Origin: Hydra vulgaris
Taxonomy: Eukaryota; Cnidaria; Hydrozoa; Anthoathecata; Hydridae
Assembly: GCF_038396675.1 (NCBI RefSeq)
Contig: NC_088934.1
Location: 41,945,001 to 42,009,000, forward strand
DNA length: 64,000 bases
Direction of reading: 5' to 3'
Notes under the pieces: model-generated
Database searches by the model: none
What the model saw: only the letters and a program-made list of their open reading frames with translations
What the model was told of the DNA's origin: nothing
Made by a program: the position numbers and the translations under genes
In this document: piece by piece, positions 25,364 to 35,514 of the stretch
How positions within the stretch are numbered: position 1 is the stretch's first letter
Layout: the number at the start of each line of letters is the position of its first letter

Positions 25364-25960
25364 CACGGTGCATAGGAACATACTCTAAGACCTTGCAACA
25401 CATCCCCAGAGATTTTATTTTTGATTATCATTAGAAAACATTTCCTCATTCAAAAAATGTAAACGACAACTTTTTTTAGTGGGGGCCTGGGGAGAAAACA
25501 CACATTTTAGGGCAGTGCCCAGGAATTTTGTTGTTCAAGATAGGTAGCTAATAAGCATGGGGCATACTCAAATTTTTAGTATGTTGATACTGGTAGCAAA
25601 TGAGGATGACTTGCAAAAAATTAAGGTAATTGAAGCTAAACCAACCCCGCCCCGATCCCTAAGTGCCCCCTTCCTAGAACTACGTCTCCTTTAATCGTAA
25701 TTTTTTTTTTTTGTTCTATCATAAAGTAGATCAAAATTCATCGACAGATTTCAAATTTCATCAAAAAATCTCTTTTCGTTTAAGATTTATAACAATGCAA
25801 AGCCTAAAATTACCCCCTGAAATAACCTTAAATGGTCTCAACTTTTAAACGAAAAATTTTTTTTTGATGTAATTTGAAATCTGTCGATGAACTTTGATCT
25901 AGTTTAATATAAAACAAGCAAAAAGTTGAAAAGTGTTTTTTGGAACCATACCCTAGGGGG
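25364..25960 (+). repeat. Left terminal inverted repeat of Transib-2
   Basis: Near-identical inverted copy of 29,011-29,606. The inner part (GCATGGGGCATACTC, then GCAAATGAGGATGACTTGCA, then AAAAATTAAGGTAATTGAAG) is similar to the MITEs at 50.94 and 55.66 kb. Confidence 0.9.
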
Positions 25961-26383
25961 GATTTAGGGAATCTTCTCGAACACCACAAAATCATGCCAA
26001 TGCCCCATATTAAGATTTTCAGAAATATTTGTGATAGATTTATCAATTTTATTTTTTAAAGTTTTTAAAAATTTTTGTTTAACATTAAAATTTACAGACG
26101 GATAAGTAATTTTTATTACTTTCTATTTACATTTTTATTGAAATAAAAACAAAGCAAAGCAACCTTTAATTATTAACAATTAGTAAAAGTTAGCAGTTGC
26201 TAATTGTTAACAGTTGCATAATAACTCTTTGCACGCGTTGATATACGAACTGAAAGCATGTTTTTAGCCATTATATTGACATGTGTTTATAGGCATTATA
26301 TTGACATTTGATTGATATAACCGATATATCATGCCAATATTATCAATCCATATCAGAAGTTTTATTTGAAGCATTCATTTAAA

Positions 26384-28830
26384 ATGCCTAAACATGCAAA
26401 AGAACATAGTGATTTTGTAAAAAATTTTTGCATTTGCTGCTTCAGGAAAGGCACGGATTTAAGACCAATAAATAACCCTGAAACAACTTATTTAAATCTA
26501 AATAAAAAGAAAAATGACTACTCAAACCTTATCAAAACTATATTCTGGAAAGATTATTCAGCGGATAATCCTGACCTTCCTACCATGCTTTGCTCAAAAT
26601 GTAGAAAAAAGCTTGCCGGGACTGATCCTTACTTCATTATGCGGCCGTGTTATGAAGGTAATTATAACTATATTGATGTTTAATTTACTTCATTTAAAAT
26701 TTAGTTTCGCTATTTTAGTTATTATAGTTGTCATACAAGTGCTATAAAATTTAGACCTGAATACCAGAGTTATTAGAGGGAAAAAATGTGAATGTTTTAT
26801 TTGTGAAAATGGGCGCAAATCAAAAATGGAAAAAATATTGGCCCCAATGGTTGATTGTGTTTCGGGAAAGCTTGTTTATCAAGGCGCTGAAGATGTTTCA
26901 AATAAACCTGCAGAAAGACTAGTTTGTCAACATTGTTATTCCCAAGTGGGACAGGGAATTCCACATCCCTGTACGAAATTAGAAAGACAAAAGAATTTGA
27001 CTGCCATTGTAAAATCAACATCCCCAACAACGCAAGGAAAAGTTCTGTCCAGCTCTATCAAAGATTTCAGCACAAATGACTCAGAGAACACCTTAGTTTT
27101 GAAAACCTTTGGTCCGAAGCAACTTACTGTCTCTTTCGGAAAGACTGAGGTTAAGAAACCTTTCTTTTCTTTAGATAAATTGAAAAAACTTCAATTAAAA
27201 CTACATTCCAGGTAAATTTTTGTTGCTTAAAAATACTTTTAAAAATAAATTTGTTATGAGTTTAAAGCCAATTTTTGTAATAATTTTATTATGATTTATA
27301 AGTAATCGCAATATGATTGAAGTTGCACGATTTCTGAGAAGTGAGGCAGGACGAAAAAGTGTGGAATCCGGTTTCAATATTAAACTGATTGAGAACAACG
27401 AAATAATTGGAAATTTATTCAATTGTGATAAACTCCCATTGCTATTAAGATTAAAAGAAAGCGAAGAGGTAAGTAAACTATTTCCAAAAAAATTATTTTA
27501 TAGCTAGATTGCAATTTGTATTATTCATTTTGATTTTTTATGAATGTATAGTTGGTAGAAAAAGATACTCCTATTGTGTATTGCAATGACATTGAAGAAC
27601 TCGTAGCAATGGTACTTCATCACAGAAGTCAAGAAACAAATGATGTTGATATCAAATTAGGTGTAGATGGAAGGCAGGGATTCCTAAAAGTTACACTGTC
27701 AATAACCCTAAAACCAGAGTTAAAAAATAATAAAATTCCAGAGAAACTGAGCAAGAGTGACGGATATGCGTGTAAAGATTTTAAAGATTCAAGCGTCCAC
27801 AAAACTATTATATTGGCAATTTTGCCTTCATTGAACGAAAAATACCATAACTTGCGGTTAATATTGAATAAGCTAAACATTTCATCCTTAGATTACACAG
27901 TATCTGAAGATCTAAAGATTTTGCTTCAAATGGTTGGAAAACAAACTGCAACATCAAAACACCCTTGTCCGTATTGCATGACGTCATCTCCTGACTTTCA
28001 AAAAGCTGATCATTATACTCTAGAGTCTTTGTGTACATTGTACGACCAATGGATGGCTGATGGTGCAAATTTAAAAAAAGCTAAAAAATACACATACATA
28101 TACTGCTAGGTGTTGTAGACAAAATTTGAAAAGAGATTGAAAAAAATTTATTTGAAAACAAGGAGTGTGGGTTACAGTTTGTTAATCAATATCTGTCTAA
28201 AATAAACATCTGCAGAGTGTCCTACCAAGGGCAGCATAGTTTGGAAGGCAATACTTATCATAAATTGCTTAAAAACATAGACAGCTTTGAACTGTTTTTT
28301 CAAGAGTTTAGTCTTGGAGTTTCCGCTGCCAAATATATTAAGGTACTTAGAGATTTTGAAAAAATAGTCCATGGTTGTTTTGGAAAATCATTAAGCTCCA
28401 CATATGTTAAAGATCTAGAGGAGTTCTCTACGAGCTATAGAAATCTAAGGGCTACAATTTCTCTGAAGGTACACGTAATTGAGCAACATGTTATTGAATT
28501 TATCAACATGAAAGGTGGAGTCTTTGGTATGATAAATAACTCTTAAATTTGATTAAAAATAATTTATAATCTTAGTAATTAAATACTCTATTTCAACAGT
28601 TGAATCGTAAAATTTGCATAATTTACGACGAATATTTATTAAATAAACTTGCATTTCTTTTGTACTTCTACTGTTCTATAGGCTTAGGTTACTGGACTGA
28701 ACAAGCTCTCGAATCCATTCATCAGGATTTCAATCAGTTTTGGCGAATGAGAAAAGTTGGAGAGCACAGCCCAAGCTATATAGAGGCGCTGAAAAACGCG
28801 GTTGTTGCTTACAACTACAAGCACTTTTAA
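26384..28830 (+). pseudogene. RAG1-core/Transib-like transposase gene (5 exons, broken in exon 4)
   Basis: Exons 26,384-26,657, 26,755-27,211, 27,303-27,468, 27,552-28,526 and 28,682-28,830 join in consistent phases (1, 2, 0, 1). N-terminal MPKHAKEHSDF and two Cys-rich zinc-type clusters (CICCFRKG...CSKCRKK; CECFICE...CQHCYS). Exon 3 has MIEVARFLRSEAGRKSV. Core: IKLGVDGRQGFLKVTLSI (putative first Asp; RAG1 has CDGMGDVS), HPCPYCMTSS (zinc pair, like RAG1 CTLCDAT), HSLEGNTYHKLLKN, and GLGYWTEQALESIHQDF, aligned to RAG1 GSIGAWASEGNESGNK with its catalytic Glu. In exon 4 a deletion and frameshift near 28,090 remove the PPEL region, and a TGA follows LLGVVDKI at 28,129. Otherwise well preserved. 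Confidence 0.82.
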
Positions 28831-29010
28831 AGTAGCTTTCTATTAGCAGGAATGTAGTTTGTAAAAAGTAAAGTGTTAAATCTCCTATGAACAAACGTTT
28901 AGTATGACTTTGAAATGTAAAATATCAATCATAATGTAACCATAAAAATCAGAGTTTTTTTTTTACTGTAATAAATAATTGTAGCAAACCCTTCTCGACC
29001 CCTTATAGCC

Positions 29011-29606
29011 CTCCCCAGGGTATGGTTCCAAAAAACACTTTTCAACTTTTTGCTTGTTTTATATTAAACTAGATCAAAGTTCATCGACAGATTTCAAATT
29101 ACATCAAAAAAAAATTTTTCGTTTAAAAGTTGAGACCATTTAAGGTTATTTCAGGGGGTAATTTTAGGCTTTGCATTGTTATAAATCTTAAACGAAAAGA
29201 GATTTTTTGATGAAATTTGAAATCTGTCGATGAATTTTGATCTACTTTATGATAGAACAAAAAAAAAAATTACGATTAAAGGAGACGTAGTTCTAGGAAG
29301 GGGGCACTTAGGGATCGGGGCGGGGTTGGTTTAGCTTCAATTACCTTAATTTTTTGCAAGTCATCCTCATTTGCTACCAGTATCAACATACTAAAAATTT
29401 GAGTATGCCCCATGCTTATTAGCTACCTATCTTGAACAACAAAATTCCTGGGCACTGCCCTAAAATGTGTGTTTTCTCCCCAGGTCCCCACTAAAAAAAG
29501 TTGTCGTTTACATTTTTTGAATGAGGAAATGTTTTCTAATGATAATCAAAAATAAAATCTCTGGTAATGTGTTGCAAGGTCTTAGAGTATGTTCCTATGC
29601 ACCGTG
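29011..29606 (-). repeat. Right terminal inverted repeat of Transib-2
   Basis: Mirror of 25,364-25,960 with only scattered differences. Confidence 0.9.
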
Positions 29607-29610
29607 AAGG

Positions 29611-29916
29611 TCATATTTCCGTTATGTTTCCGACCTGTTATGTTTATGTTTCCGACCTGTTATGTTATGTTTCCGACCAAGTTATGTTTCCGACCTGTCT
29701 AAAAATTAATTCCTCTGGAGATCAATTTTGATCAAGATAACAAAGTTAAAGATGATAATTCGAAAAGAAATGTCTGCACAGTTGAAACCGAGATTGGGCG
29801 TAATGATGCGGCGCTCAGGTCAATTAATAAACGTCCAACCCGACAGGCAGCTCTTGATGGACAATATCTAAGACAATTAAAAGACAAATATTGGTGAAAA
29901 ATCAACTGGAGGAGCA
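29611..29916 (+). pseudogene. BEL integrase C-terminal tail with tandem repeats
   Basis: Continuation of the BEL frame after Transib-2. Four copies of a TTATGTTTCCGACCTG unit (29,621-29,700) have expanded the codons before KLIPLEINFDQDNKVKDD; then KRPTRQAALDGQYLRQLKDK and a stop. An in-frame stop lies just before KLIPLEI. The GGAGGAG at 29,908-29,914 may be the polypurine tract. Confidence 0.7.
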
Positions 29917-30035
29917 TGTTAAAAGTGACAGTAATAATTTAATAGTTGTAAAGGAACATGTTGAAAGTGATATTTATTATTTAATTATTGTAAGTGGGTT
30001 CAAAAGGAACAGTTTTCAATCCTCGAGATTTTACA
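29917..30035 (+). repeat. BEL 3' LTR, internally deleted (119 bp)
   Basis: Same ends as the 5' LTR, but about 137 bases between GTAAGTGGGT and CAAAAGGAACAG are missing. Confidence 0.85.
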
Positions 30036-30269
30036 CCGATAGCAGTTTATCCGATAGCGAATAAGTACTCAGCTATAACTACGAAATTTACTTTTAATTA
30101 AAATAACTCGAAACTATTATTATTAAACGATATCCGTGCTTCTATTTTGCATATTTTTTCTTATCCCGCAAGTCTCCTTACTTGGAGAAAACTTCTTTCG
30201 TACTTTTAAAAAAAAACAATTTTTTTGATTATTTTTTAATCTAATAATTTTATTTTATGTACGTTAAGG

Positions 30270-30374
<105 letters not shown>

Positions 30375-30399
30375 ATAAAATTGGAGCGCCATTTTTAGC

Positions 30400-30916
30400 A
30401 CTGAATAAAAATGACTGTCATGTTTTATGTAAAAAAAATCTATTTAAGTAGAAATATTTTAAAATTGAAAATTGTTGTTCTTGGGTGGGTCCGGGCGGTA
30501 CCAAAACCTATATATTTTTCAGAATTTTAACAGAAACATACAGAATTTAATAAAAGTCACATTTAAACATGCTATTATTTCCTAGTCTAAAAAGTTATCT
30601 TTCTCTGCATTTTTACGTCATGAAATGTAATTTTATAAAATATTTAACAACAAACTCTGAAAGTCCGTTTAATATTCTTCCGATTGATATATAATATGTG
30701 GAAGTTTACAGATGCGGTTTAAGAAATAAAATAAAAGTTCAAAATTATTGCTCTTTCACTAAATAATTGTTTTTCAAAATTGGCAACTTTGAGCATCTGC
30801 AGGGAAGCGTCAAGTGGTCTAAAAAAAATATTTTTTTCAGAACATGAAAATATGACTAATTTGAAACAATCTTGCATAATCAGAACGTTTTATATCGGAT
30901 TTTTCAAACCACTGTG
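30400..30916 (-). repeat. Right terminal inverted repeat of Transib-1
   Basis: Inverted copy of 17,329-17,910. Ends CAAACCACTGTG at 30,916, followed by CCTCG. Confidence 0.85.
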
Positions 30917-30921
30917 CCTCG

Positions 30922-31010
30922 TTAAAAAATGGTCAGCGTTAAATACTACTTTTGGGAAATTTATTGTGCCGCAAATTTGAAAATATCCAATAAAGAAATG
31001 AAAATTTTTT
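30922..31010 (+). pseudogene. hAT transposase, continuation after Transib-1
   Basis: KMVSVKYYFWEIYCAANLKI continues the Ac-like transposase interrupted at 17,328. Only about 30 codons remain before the similarity ends. Confidence 0.65.
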
Positions 31011-31475
31011 ACTTTGTTACCTTCATCCATCAGATTACAGATAGATTTCAAGCTCTAAAACAGCAAAATAAATTATTTTCCTTCATCTGGTCTACGTCTG
31101 ATATCAATTTGGACTTAACAAACAGTCAAGAATCTAAAGTTAAAGATTTTGTACTTCTGTATCCAAATGATCTTAGTAAAGACAAGTTTATTGATAAGTT
31201 TTGCCACTTTTTGTCTGTTCGATGCCATCTACTGACAAATGATCGAACCTTAGATCTTCGAAACAGCATTTATGCAAAGAAATTTGAAGAAAATTTCTCT
31301 CAAATATTCATTTATCTTCGCATTTTGCTTCGTATCTTTTCATTTATCTTTAGCCACAGATACTTTACCAGTATCTGTGACTAAAGGCAAGAAATCTTTT
31401 ATCAAGTTAGCACTCGTCAAGAACTCTCAAAGAGCTACAATGGGACAGGATCGTCTTAACGACAGTCTTAGATGA
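31011..31475 (+). pseudogene. hAT (DUF4371-type) transposase C-terminal fragment
   Basis: Reads TDRFQALKQQNKLFSFIWST, later LALVKNSQRATMGQDRLNDS, which matches the end of zinc-finger-MYM/DUF4371-type hAT transposases (K.IKN.LR.TMGQ.RL). The usual dimerisation-core motif between them is scrambled around a 15-bp fold-back palindrome at 31,349-31,385 (ACAGATAC/GTATCTGT). It belongs to a different hAT lineage from the Ac-like relic beside it. Confidence 0.6.
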
Positions 31476-32104
31476 ACGTCAGAAAAACTTGCTAACAAAT
31501 CCAGAAATGTTTTTTTTTTCCTTGTTGTGTTTTAGTATTTAATTCGTGAACAGTCTTAAATACAGAATTTTAAAAATATTTTGTTTATTAGTTTTTGGAA
31601 AATTTCCCACTCATCTCAAGCTTATTAAGGTCCTCCTCTCCGTTTATTAACTTTTACTTGTTATCAGCAAAGAAACTTTGTAAAAAAATAAAATTTAGTA
31701 TAAACAACTTTTAAACTGGTCTTATAAATTAGAAAATAAAAACTCACTGATAAAAATAAAAACTTTCATTGTAATCAGGTTTTAAAAGACGGAATAGAAT
31801 CCTGATTGTACGTTTAGGGAATTCATCCCTCCCTCGGTTTATTTTGTGTTTGTCATTTATTTTGCTCTTAAAGCAAGAAAAAGGAACATTTTGTCTCATT
31901 GCCATGTGCCATTTAAGAATGTTTACATAACCTAAGACACAAATATATAATAGCAATTAAAAATGAAATAGAAAATAAAAAATAGAATAAAGAAATATAA
32001 AACAACAAATAATTAAGAAACGATTGCAGTTTTTAAAATATTTAAAAAATTTATTAACAAAATATCTTGAATAAAAATGGTGATAAATTAAAATTTCATA
32101 ACCA
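31476..32104. other. Intergenic, no gene seen
   Basis: AT-rich. A 70-codon minus-strand open frame at 31,744-31,956 has no recognisable feature. Confidence 0.4.
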
Positions 32105-32565
32105 ACGCAATCACTACACCTCTTCAAGATGTAATTAAGAAGATGAAAGTTTTAATTGTGAAACGTAAGATGTAATTTAGAACGTGAAAATTGTAAATAA
32201 GAAATCTTAAGATGTAATTGAGTTCTTTTTATTTTTAATCCTTGAAATCCTAAGATGTAACAAAGTTCTTCGTATTTTTAATTTTGCTGCCTTAATTTAC
32301 CTTGTAACTTAAGTTTTGATCCTAATTTGCCAAAGTGATCATATTGGTTGCCGAGGTGAACATGTTGGTTGCTAAGGTAATCGTATTGCTTTTCAATAAG
32401 TAATAAAAAACTATCAGTGAAATAAAAAAATCATGAAAAAGCATTTGCGGTATTGATGGCAAGTGAAAAAATCCTATCGGATGTCAGCAAGCATTTTTTT
32501 TTTGTGCGAAAAATTCTTAAATAAACAGTAAGTAAAGCACCAATATTTTATTTACAAAAAAATAT

Positions 32566-32603
32566 AAAATTTAAATTGAATTTAAGCATTCAATTTAAAT
32601 TTT
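32566..32603. repeat. Perfect palindrome, 16-bp arms
   Basis: AAAATTTAAATTGAAT and its exact complement, 6-base loop. Confidence 0.9.
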
Positions 32604-32666
32604 ATTGAAACAACATTAAGCATCATTACAATAATTAGTTAAACACCAACTTGATCGTTTTCCATA

Positions 32667-33446
32667 TTAAAAATCATTGCGTAATGCATGGTCGTATGTT
32701 GTAAAGCACGTGTACAATAACTTTCTAATATTGTATTTTTTGCCACAGTAACAAACAATTCTTTCTAAATACTGCATTCGTTGTTCCATATTCCCCGCAC
32801 CAAATACAGGTGGAATGCGAATTGCATTTTTAACGTTAATTCTTATTTCGGACCAGATTTTTTTCACTGGGTTTAACATTGGACTGTAGGATCCTAATCG
32901 TAACTGAGCTAAACTAAGCTGGTGATTTTTCAAACACCCTTTTCAAACAACCGTGACATTGAAGATTGTCGTCTAAACGATTCCCGGATGTAATCCACTG
33001 GTTAAACATTCACTCGTTACAACATTCACTCGTTACAAGAATCTGCTTTAAATGATCCTCTGTGTTTCCGTGTTTTTTCAATCTGATCATCCGAATTTCA
33101 AATTTCTTTGAAAGAGGTAGTTTAAAACTACCTCTTCCAATAAAACTTGAACTTCTGCTGCGGATACAATTATATGCTGTCTTATATTTGAATCTAAAGT
33201 TTGCGCCAGAGTCATCTAATCGGCATTTCGCTCAGCGCATTCAATAACTCTTCTTCTATTATTCGGTGAAGATAAAACATCGACAAATTGGACAAGTTGG
33301 TTATGGTTGTTCCAGAAGTGGATGTAAACAAATTTGGTGAAATAATGCTGACACGGATTCAATTTAATAACAGACTTTCTGTTCATAGTGTATCGACAAG
33401 TAACACAACGATTTTTTAGTTCCATTATTATTGTTGGTACATACAA
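32667..33446 (-). pseudogene. DDE (IS630/Tc1-related) transposase relic
   Basis: The C-terminal frame 32,667-32,933 contains LRLGSYSPMLNPVKKIWSEI, equal to the widespread L.LGPYSPMLNPIE..WS.. motif, but the Glu expected after NP-V/I is Lys, so the catalytic acid is lost. QRMQYLERIV follows, as in the family. The frame at 33,216-33,446 (a C-x2-C pair, LNPCQHYF, LSSPNNRRRVIECAE) is the likely N-terminal region. The middle is frameshifted and carries a 13-bp fold-back at 33,110-33,138. Confidence 0.65.
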
Positions 33447-33522
33447 ATGTTAAATTTAATATTATTATCTTATTAAAATGCATGTCCAAGAAGATATAAT
33501 GACCTTTAATTGTGAACCATTG

Positions 33523-34796
33523 TAGTGAACGGAAACTTTCGGCTTCGGCAGAAACCGAAATTTCTGCTTCAATAATTTTTTTACTTTTCCTGTTTCGGCC
33601 GAAATTTCGGTTCAAACCGCAACCGAAATGAGCCGAAACTTTTATAAGATTTTTTTTTTAATTTTAATTTAGAGTGGGATTATGATGGTTTCCTAATTGT
33701 AATTGTTTGTTAGTAAATCAATTTTTAATTATAACAATTGTAGAAATTTTTATTGAAATCACGTTACATAATAGTTTTAAATTACTATTCTCAAAATCAT
33801 TCTTAAAATGAATTAAGATTTAAGTAAAGCAACCCAAACCAATAGTTTCATCAAAAGTTTCTCAGTACTAAATTTTACAATGGAAAATAATCGATAAAAA
33901 ACTGGTTTATGGAATCATTTTACCGTGACAGGTAGTGATTTCAAACACGGAACTTGCAATATCTGCAATTTGAAAGTATCTCGTAAATCGCACAATCCAA
34001 AACTTCAATCACTTAGCGGACTTTCATCACATTTAAGAAGTGGTTTACTCTAAAAAATCTCTTAACTGAAAAAGCAATACAACTACCGGCAGTCCTATAA
34101 ATCTCAAAAATTGATTCAAAGTTCAAAGAAGGTCTAAAGTTTCTTGTGCGACCGTGGCGCAGTGGTTAAAGCGCTTGCCTTTTAAGCAGGAGATCCAGGC
34201 TCAAAACGAGCTTCGCATATATTTTTGCGTCACGGTAATGAAGGAGGCGTGAACTTCCTGGTTAAATGCACTTCCGCGGTGCTCTGTGACAAGACCTATA
34301 GGTCTTCTTGGGGCACCTAAATAACAAAAAAAAAAAAAGTTTCATAGATTTATATTAGAAAACAACATTAAAAGCAAAGTTTGGTTTGGCAAAAGTAGCA
34401 AAGAGATTCCTTAGACCTCCACCAACATCTGCCGAAGTTAAAAGGTTGTTTTTAACTGCTGGAGAAATTCTTTCAAATGAAAGAAACAGACTTTTGCCAG
34501 AAAACATGAAAAAATATGTATTTCGCAGAGAAAATACTTCAATTATTACCTTTAATTATTGAAATGTCTTGACATATTAGAGTTTTTATCAAACTATGTT
34601 ACATGGTGATTGGCTAGATATATGTAAAATAGTTTTTTTTTGCTTTAATTCGGTGATCATAAAAGGTTCAGGGATTTTAAACATTCATTTTCAAATTTCG
34701 GCCGAAATTTCGGTTTCGGTTTCGGCTACGGCTTCACTGAACCGAAATTTCGGTACTTTCGGTTTCGGCTGAAATTTCGGTTTCGGTCAATCACTA
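33523..34796 (+). mobile_element. hAT element, internally deleted, 8-bp TSD AACCATTG
   Basis: AACCATTG at 33,515-33,522 and 34,797-34,804 border ends TAGTGAAC / TAGTGATT (hAT ends typically start TAG.G or CAG.G). The subterminal regions are full of TTTCGG(C/T)CGAAATTTCGG units. Inside are a BED-type zinc-finger piece (WNHFTVTGSDFKHGTC, CNLKVSRKSH, LSSHLRS) and a hAT dimerisation tail (KRFLRPPPTSAEVKRLF, ILSNERNRLLPENMKKYVF). The catalytic middle is missing and a SINE has inserted. Confidence 0.88.
34144..34335 (+). mobile_element. tRNA-derived SINE
   Basis: Head resembles tRNA-Lys: GACCGTGGCGCAGTGGTTAA (A-box region) and an anticodon loop with CTTTTAAG; the B box (AGGCTCAAAAC) is degenerate. 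The body has GCGGTGCTCTGTGACAAGAC and GGTCTTCTTGGGGCACCT, and the tail is poly(A). Flanked by AAAGTTTC at 34,136-34,143 and 34,336-34,343. Confidence 0.85.
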
Positions 34797-34849
34797 AACC
34801 ATTGTGATTGTGACCATTGTGAATTCGCAATTACAAATTATGTATTCTC

Positions 34850-35050
34850 ATTTACATATTACGGTTTCCTAATTACAATTTTGTTTTTTTAATTACATAT
34901 TACAACTTCTTAATTACATGGTGGTTTTCTCAATTATATTTTACGATTTCTTATTTAAATGTTGTTATTCTTAATTACATATAAGATTTCTAAATTACAT
35001 TTTTCAATTTCTTAATTACAATTTTGATGTTCTCAATTACATCTTGAATA
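34850..35050. repeat. Imperfect tandem TTAATTACA repeats
   Basis: About ten loosely spaced TTCTTAATTACA-like units, the right subterminal array of the 32.1-35.06 kb transposon. Confidence 0.7.
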
Positions 35051-35167
35051 GTTGTAGGTGAATTTTTAACATCGTTACTTGAATTTTATTGATGTAATTA
35101 TGCCTGTTTTTAATTGATTAAGTAGAAATTAAAAGCCGGACATAATGAGATTTATGAACAATAACAA

Positions 35168-35389
35168 TCATTTTTGTTGACAACATCTGGAAATTCTTTT
35201 CCACAGACTAAGTTCGCGGTATTTAATTGAATGGGAAGTTAACTTATAAGTTAAAGTATATTTTGGAACAACAAAGTTGTTATCTGTAAAATTTGTTGAG
35301 TACTTGTGGTTAGTTTTACTAAAATAGGATTGAAATATTTTTGGAGAAAATCTCATTTTTGTTTTAAACATAAATAATAAAACTTGCAA
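35168..35389 (-). pseudogene. Non-LTR retrotransposon RT C-terminal fragment
   Basis: HKYSTNFTDNNFVVPKYTLT and YRELSLWKRI match the conserved tail of L2/CR1-like ORF2 proteins (Y.TRFS.NNFV.PK...YRGP.LWN). A plus-strand counterpart is at 60.2 kb. Only the tail is present. Confidence 0.65.
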
Positions 35390-35514
35390 GTTTTATTATA
35401 AATCATAATTTATATACATTATAAGCAGTATTATTAAACATGATTTATACAAACGATGTTTGTGGTTTGCGAGAAACATTTCTGTCGGCTCTAAATTCTA
35501 TTCTACACACATGT

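Larger units (their letters stand above)
25364..29606 (+). mobile_element. Transib-like DNA transposon (Transib-2) with ~597-bp inverted repeats
   Basis: Both ends read CACGGTGCATAGGAACATAC inward, a Transib-type CAC..TG start. Inverted repeats 25,364-25,960 and 29,011-29,606 are nearly identical along their whole length, including AACCCCGCCCCGATCCC. The 4.24-kb element holds one five-exon RAG1-core-like gene on the plus strand and interrupts the BEL integrase. Confidence 0.88.
20288..30035 (+). mobile_element. BEL/Pao LTR retrotransposon with nested Transib-2
   Basis: Begins TGTTAAAAGTGACAG at both LTRs and ends GAGATTTTACA at both. Flanked by CCGAT duplicates. Internal order is gag, protease, RT, RNase H, integrase on the plus strand, as in BEL/Pao elements. 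All frames are broken. It is 9,748 bp including 4.24 kb of nested Transib-2. It sits in the C-terminal codons of the RAG1-like gene of Transib-1. Confidence 0.9.
32105..35062 (-). mobile_element. DDE transposon with subterminal GATGTAATTAAGAA repeats, host of hAT + SINE nest
   Basis: Left end region TTCAAGATGTAATTAAGAAG with several further GATGTAATT units (32,125-32,270). At the right end (34,850-35,050) the complementary AATTACATCTTGAA and many TTAATTACA units occur in opposite orientation. The repeats form imperfect long inverted ends. Terminal CACTACACCT / CACCTACAAC and AAT on both sides give a possible 3-bp duplication, not certain. It contains minus-strand transposase remnants and a nested hAT element. 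Confidence 0.6.

Noticed and set aside
34144..34220. Functional tRNA-Lys gene
   Set aside because: The B box is degenerate, acceptor pairing is lost and the sequence continues into a SINE body with poly(A) and target duplications.
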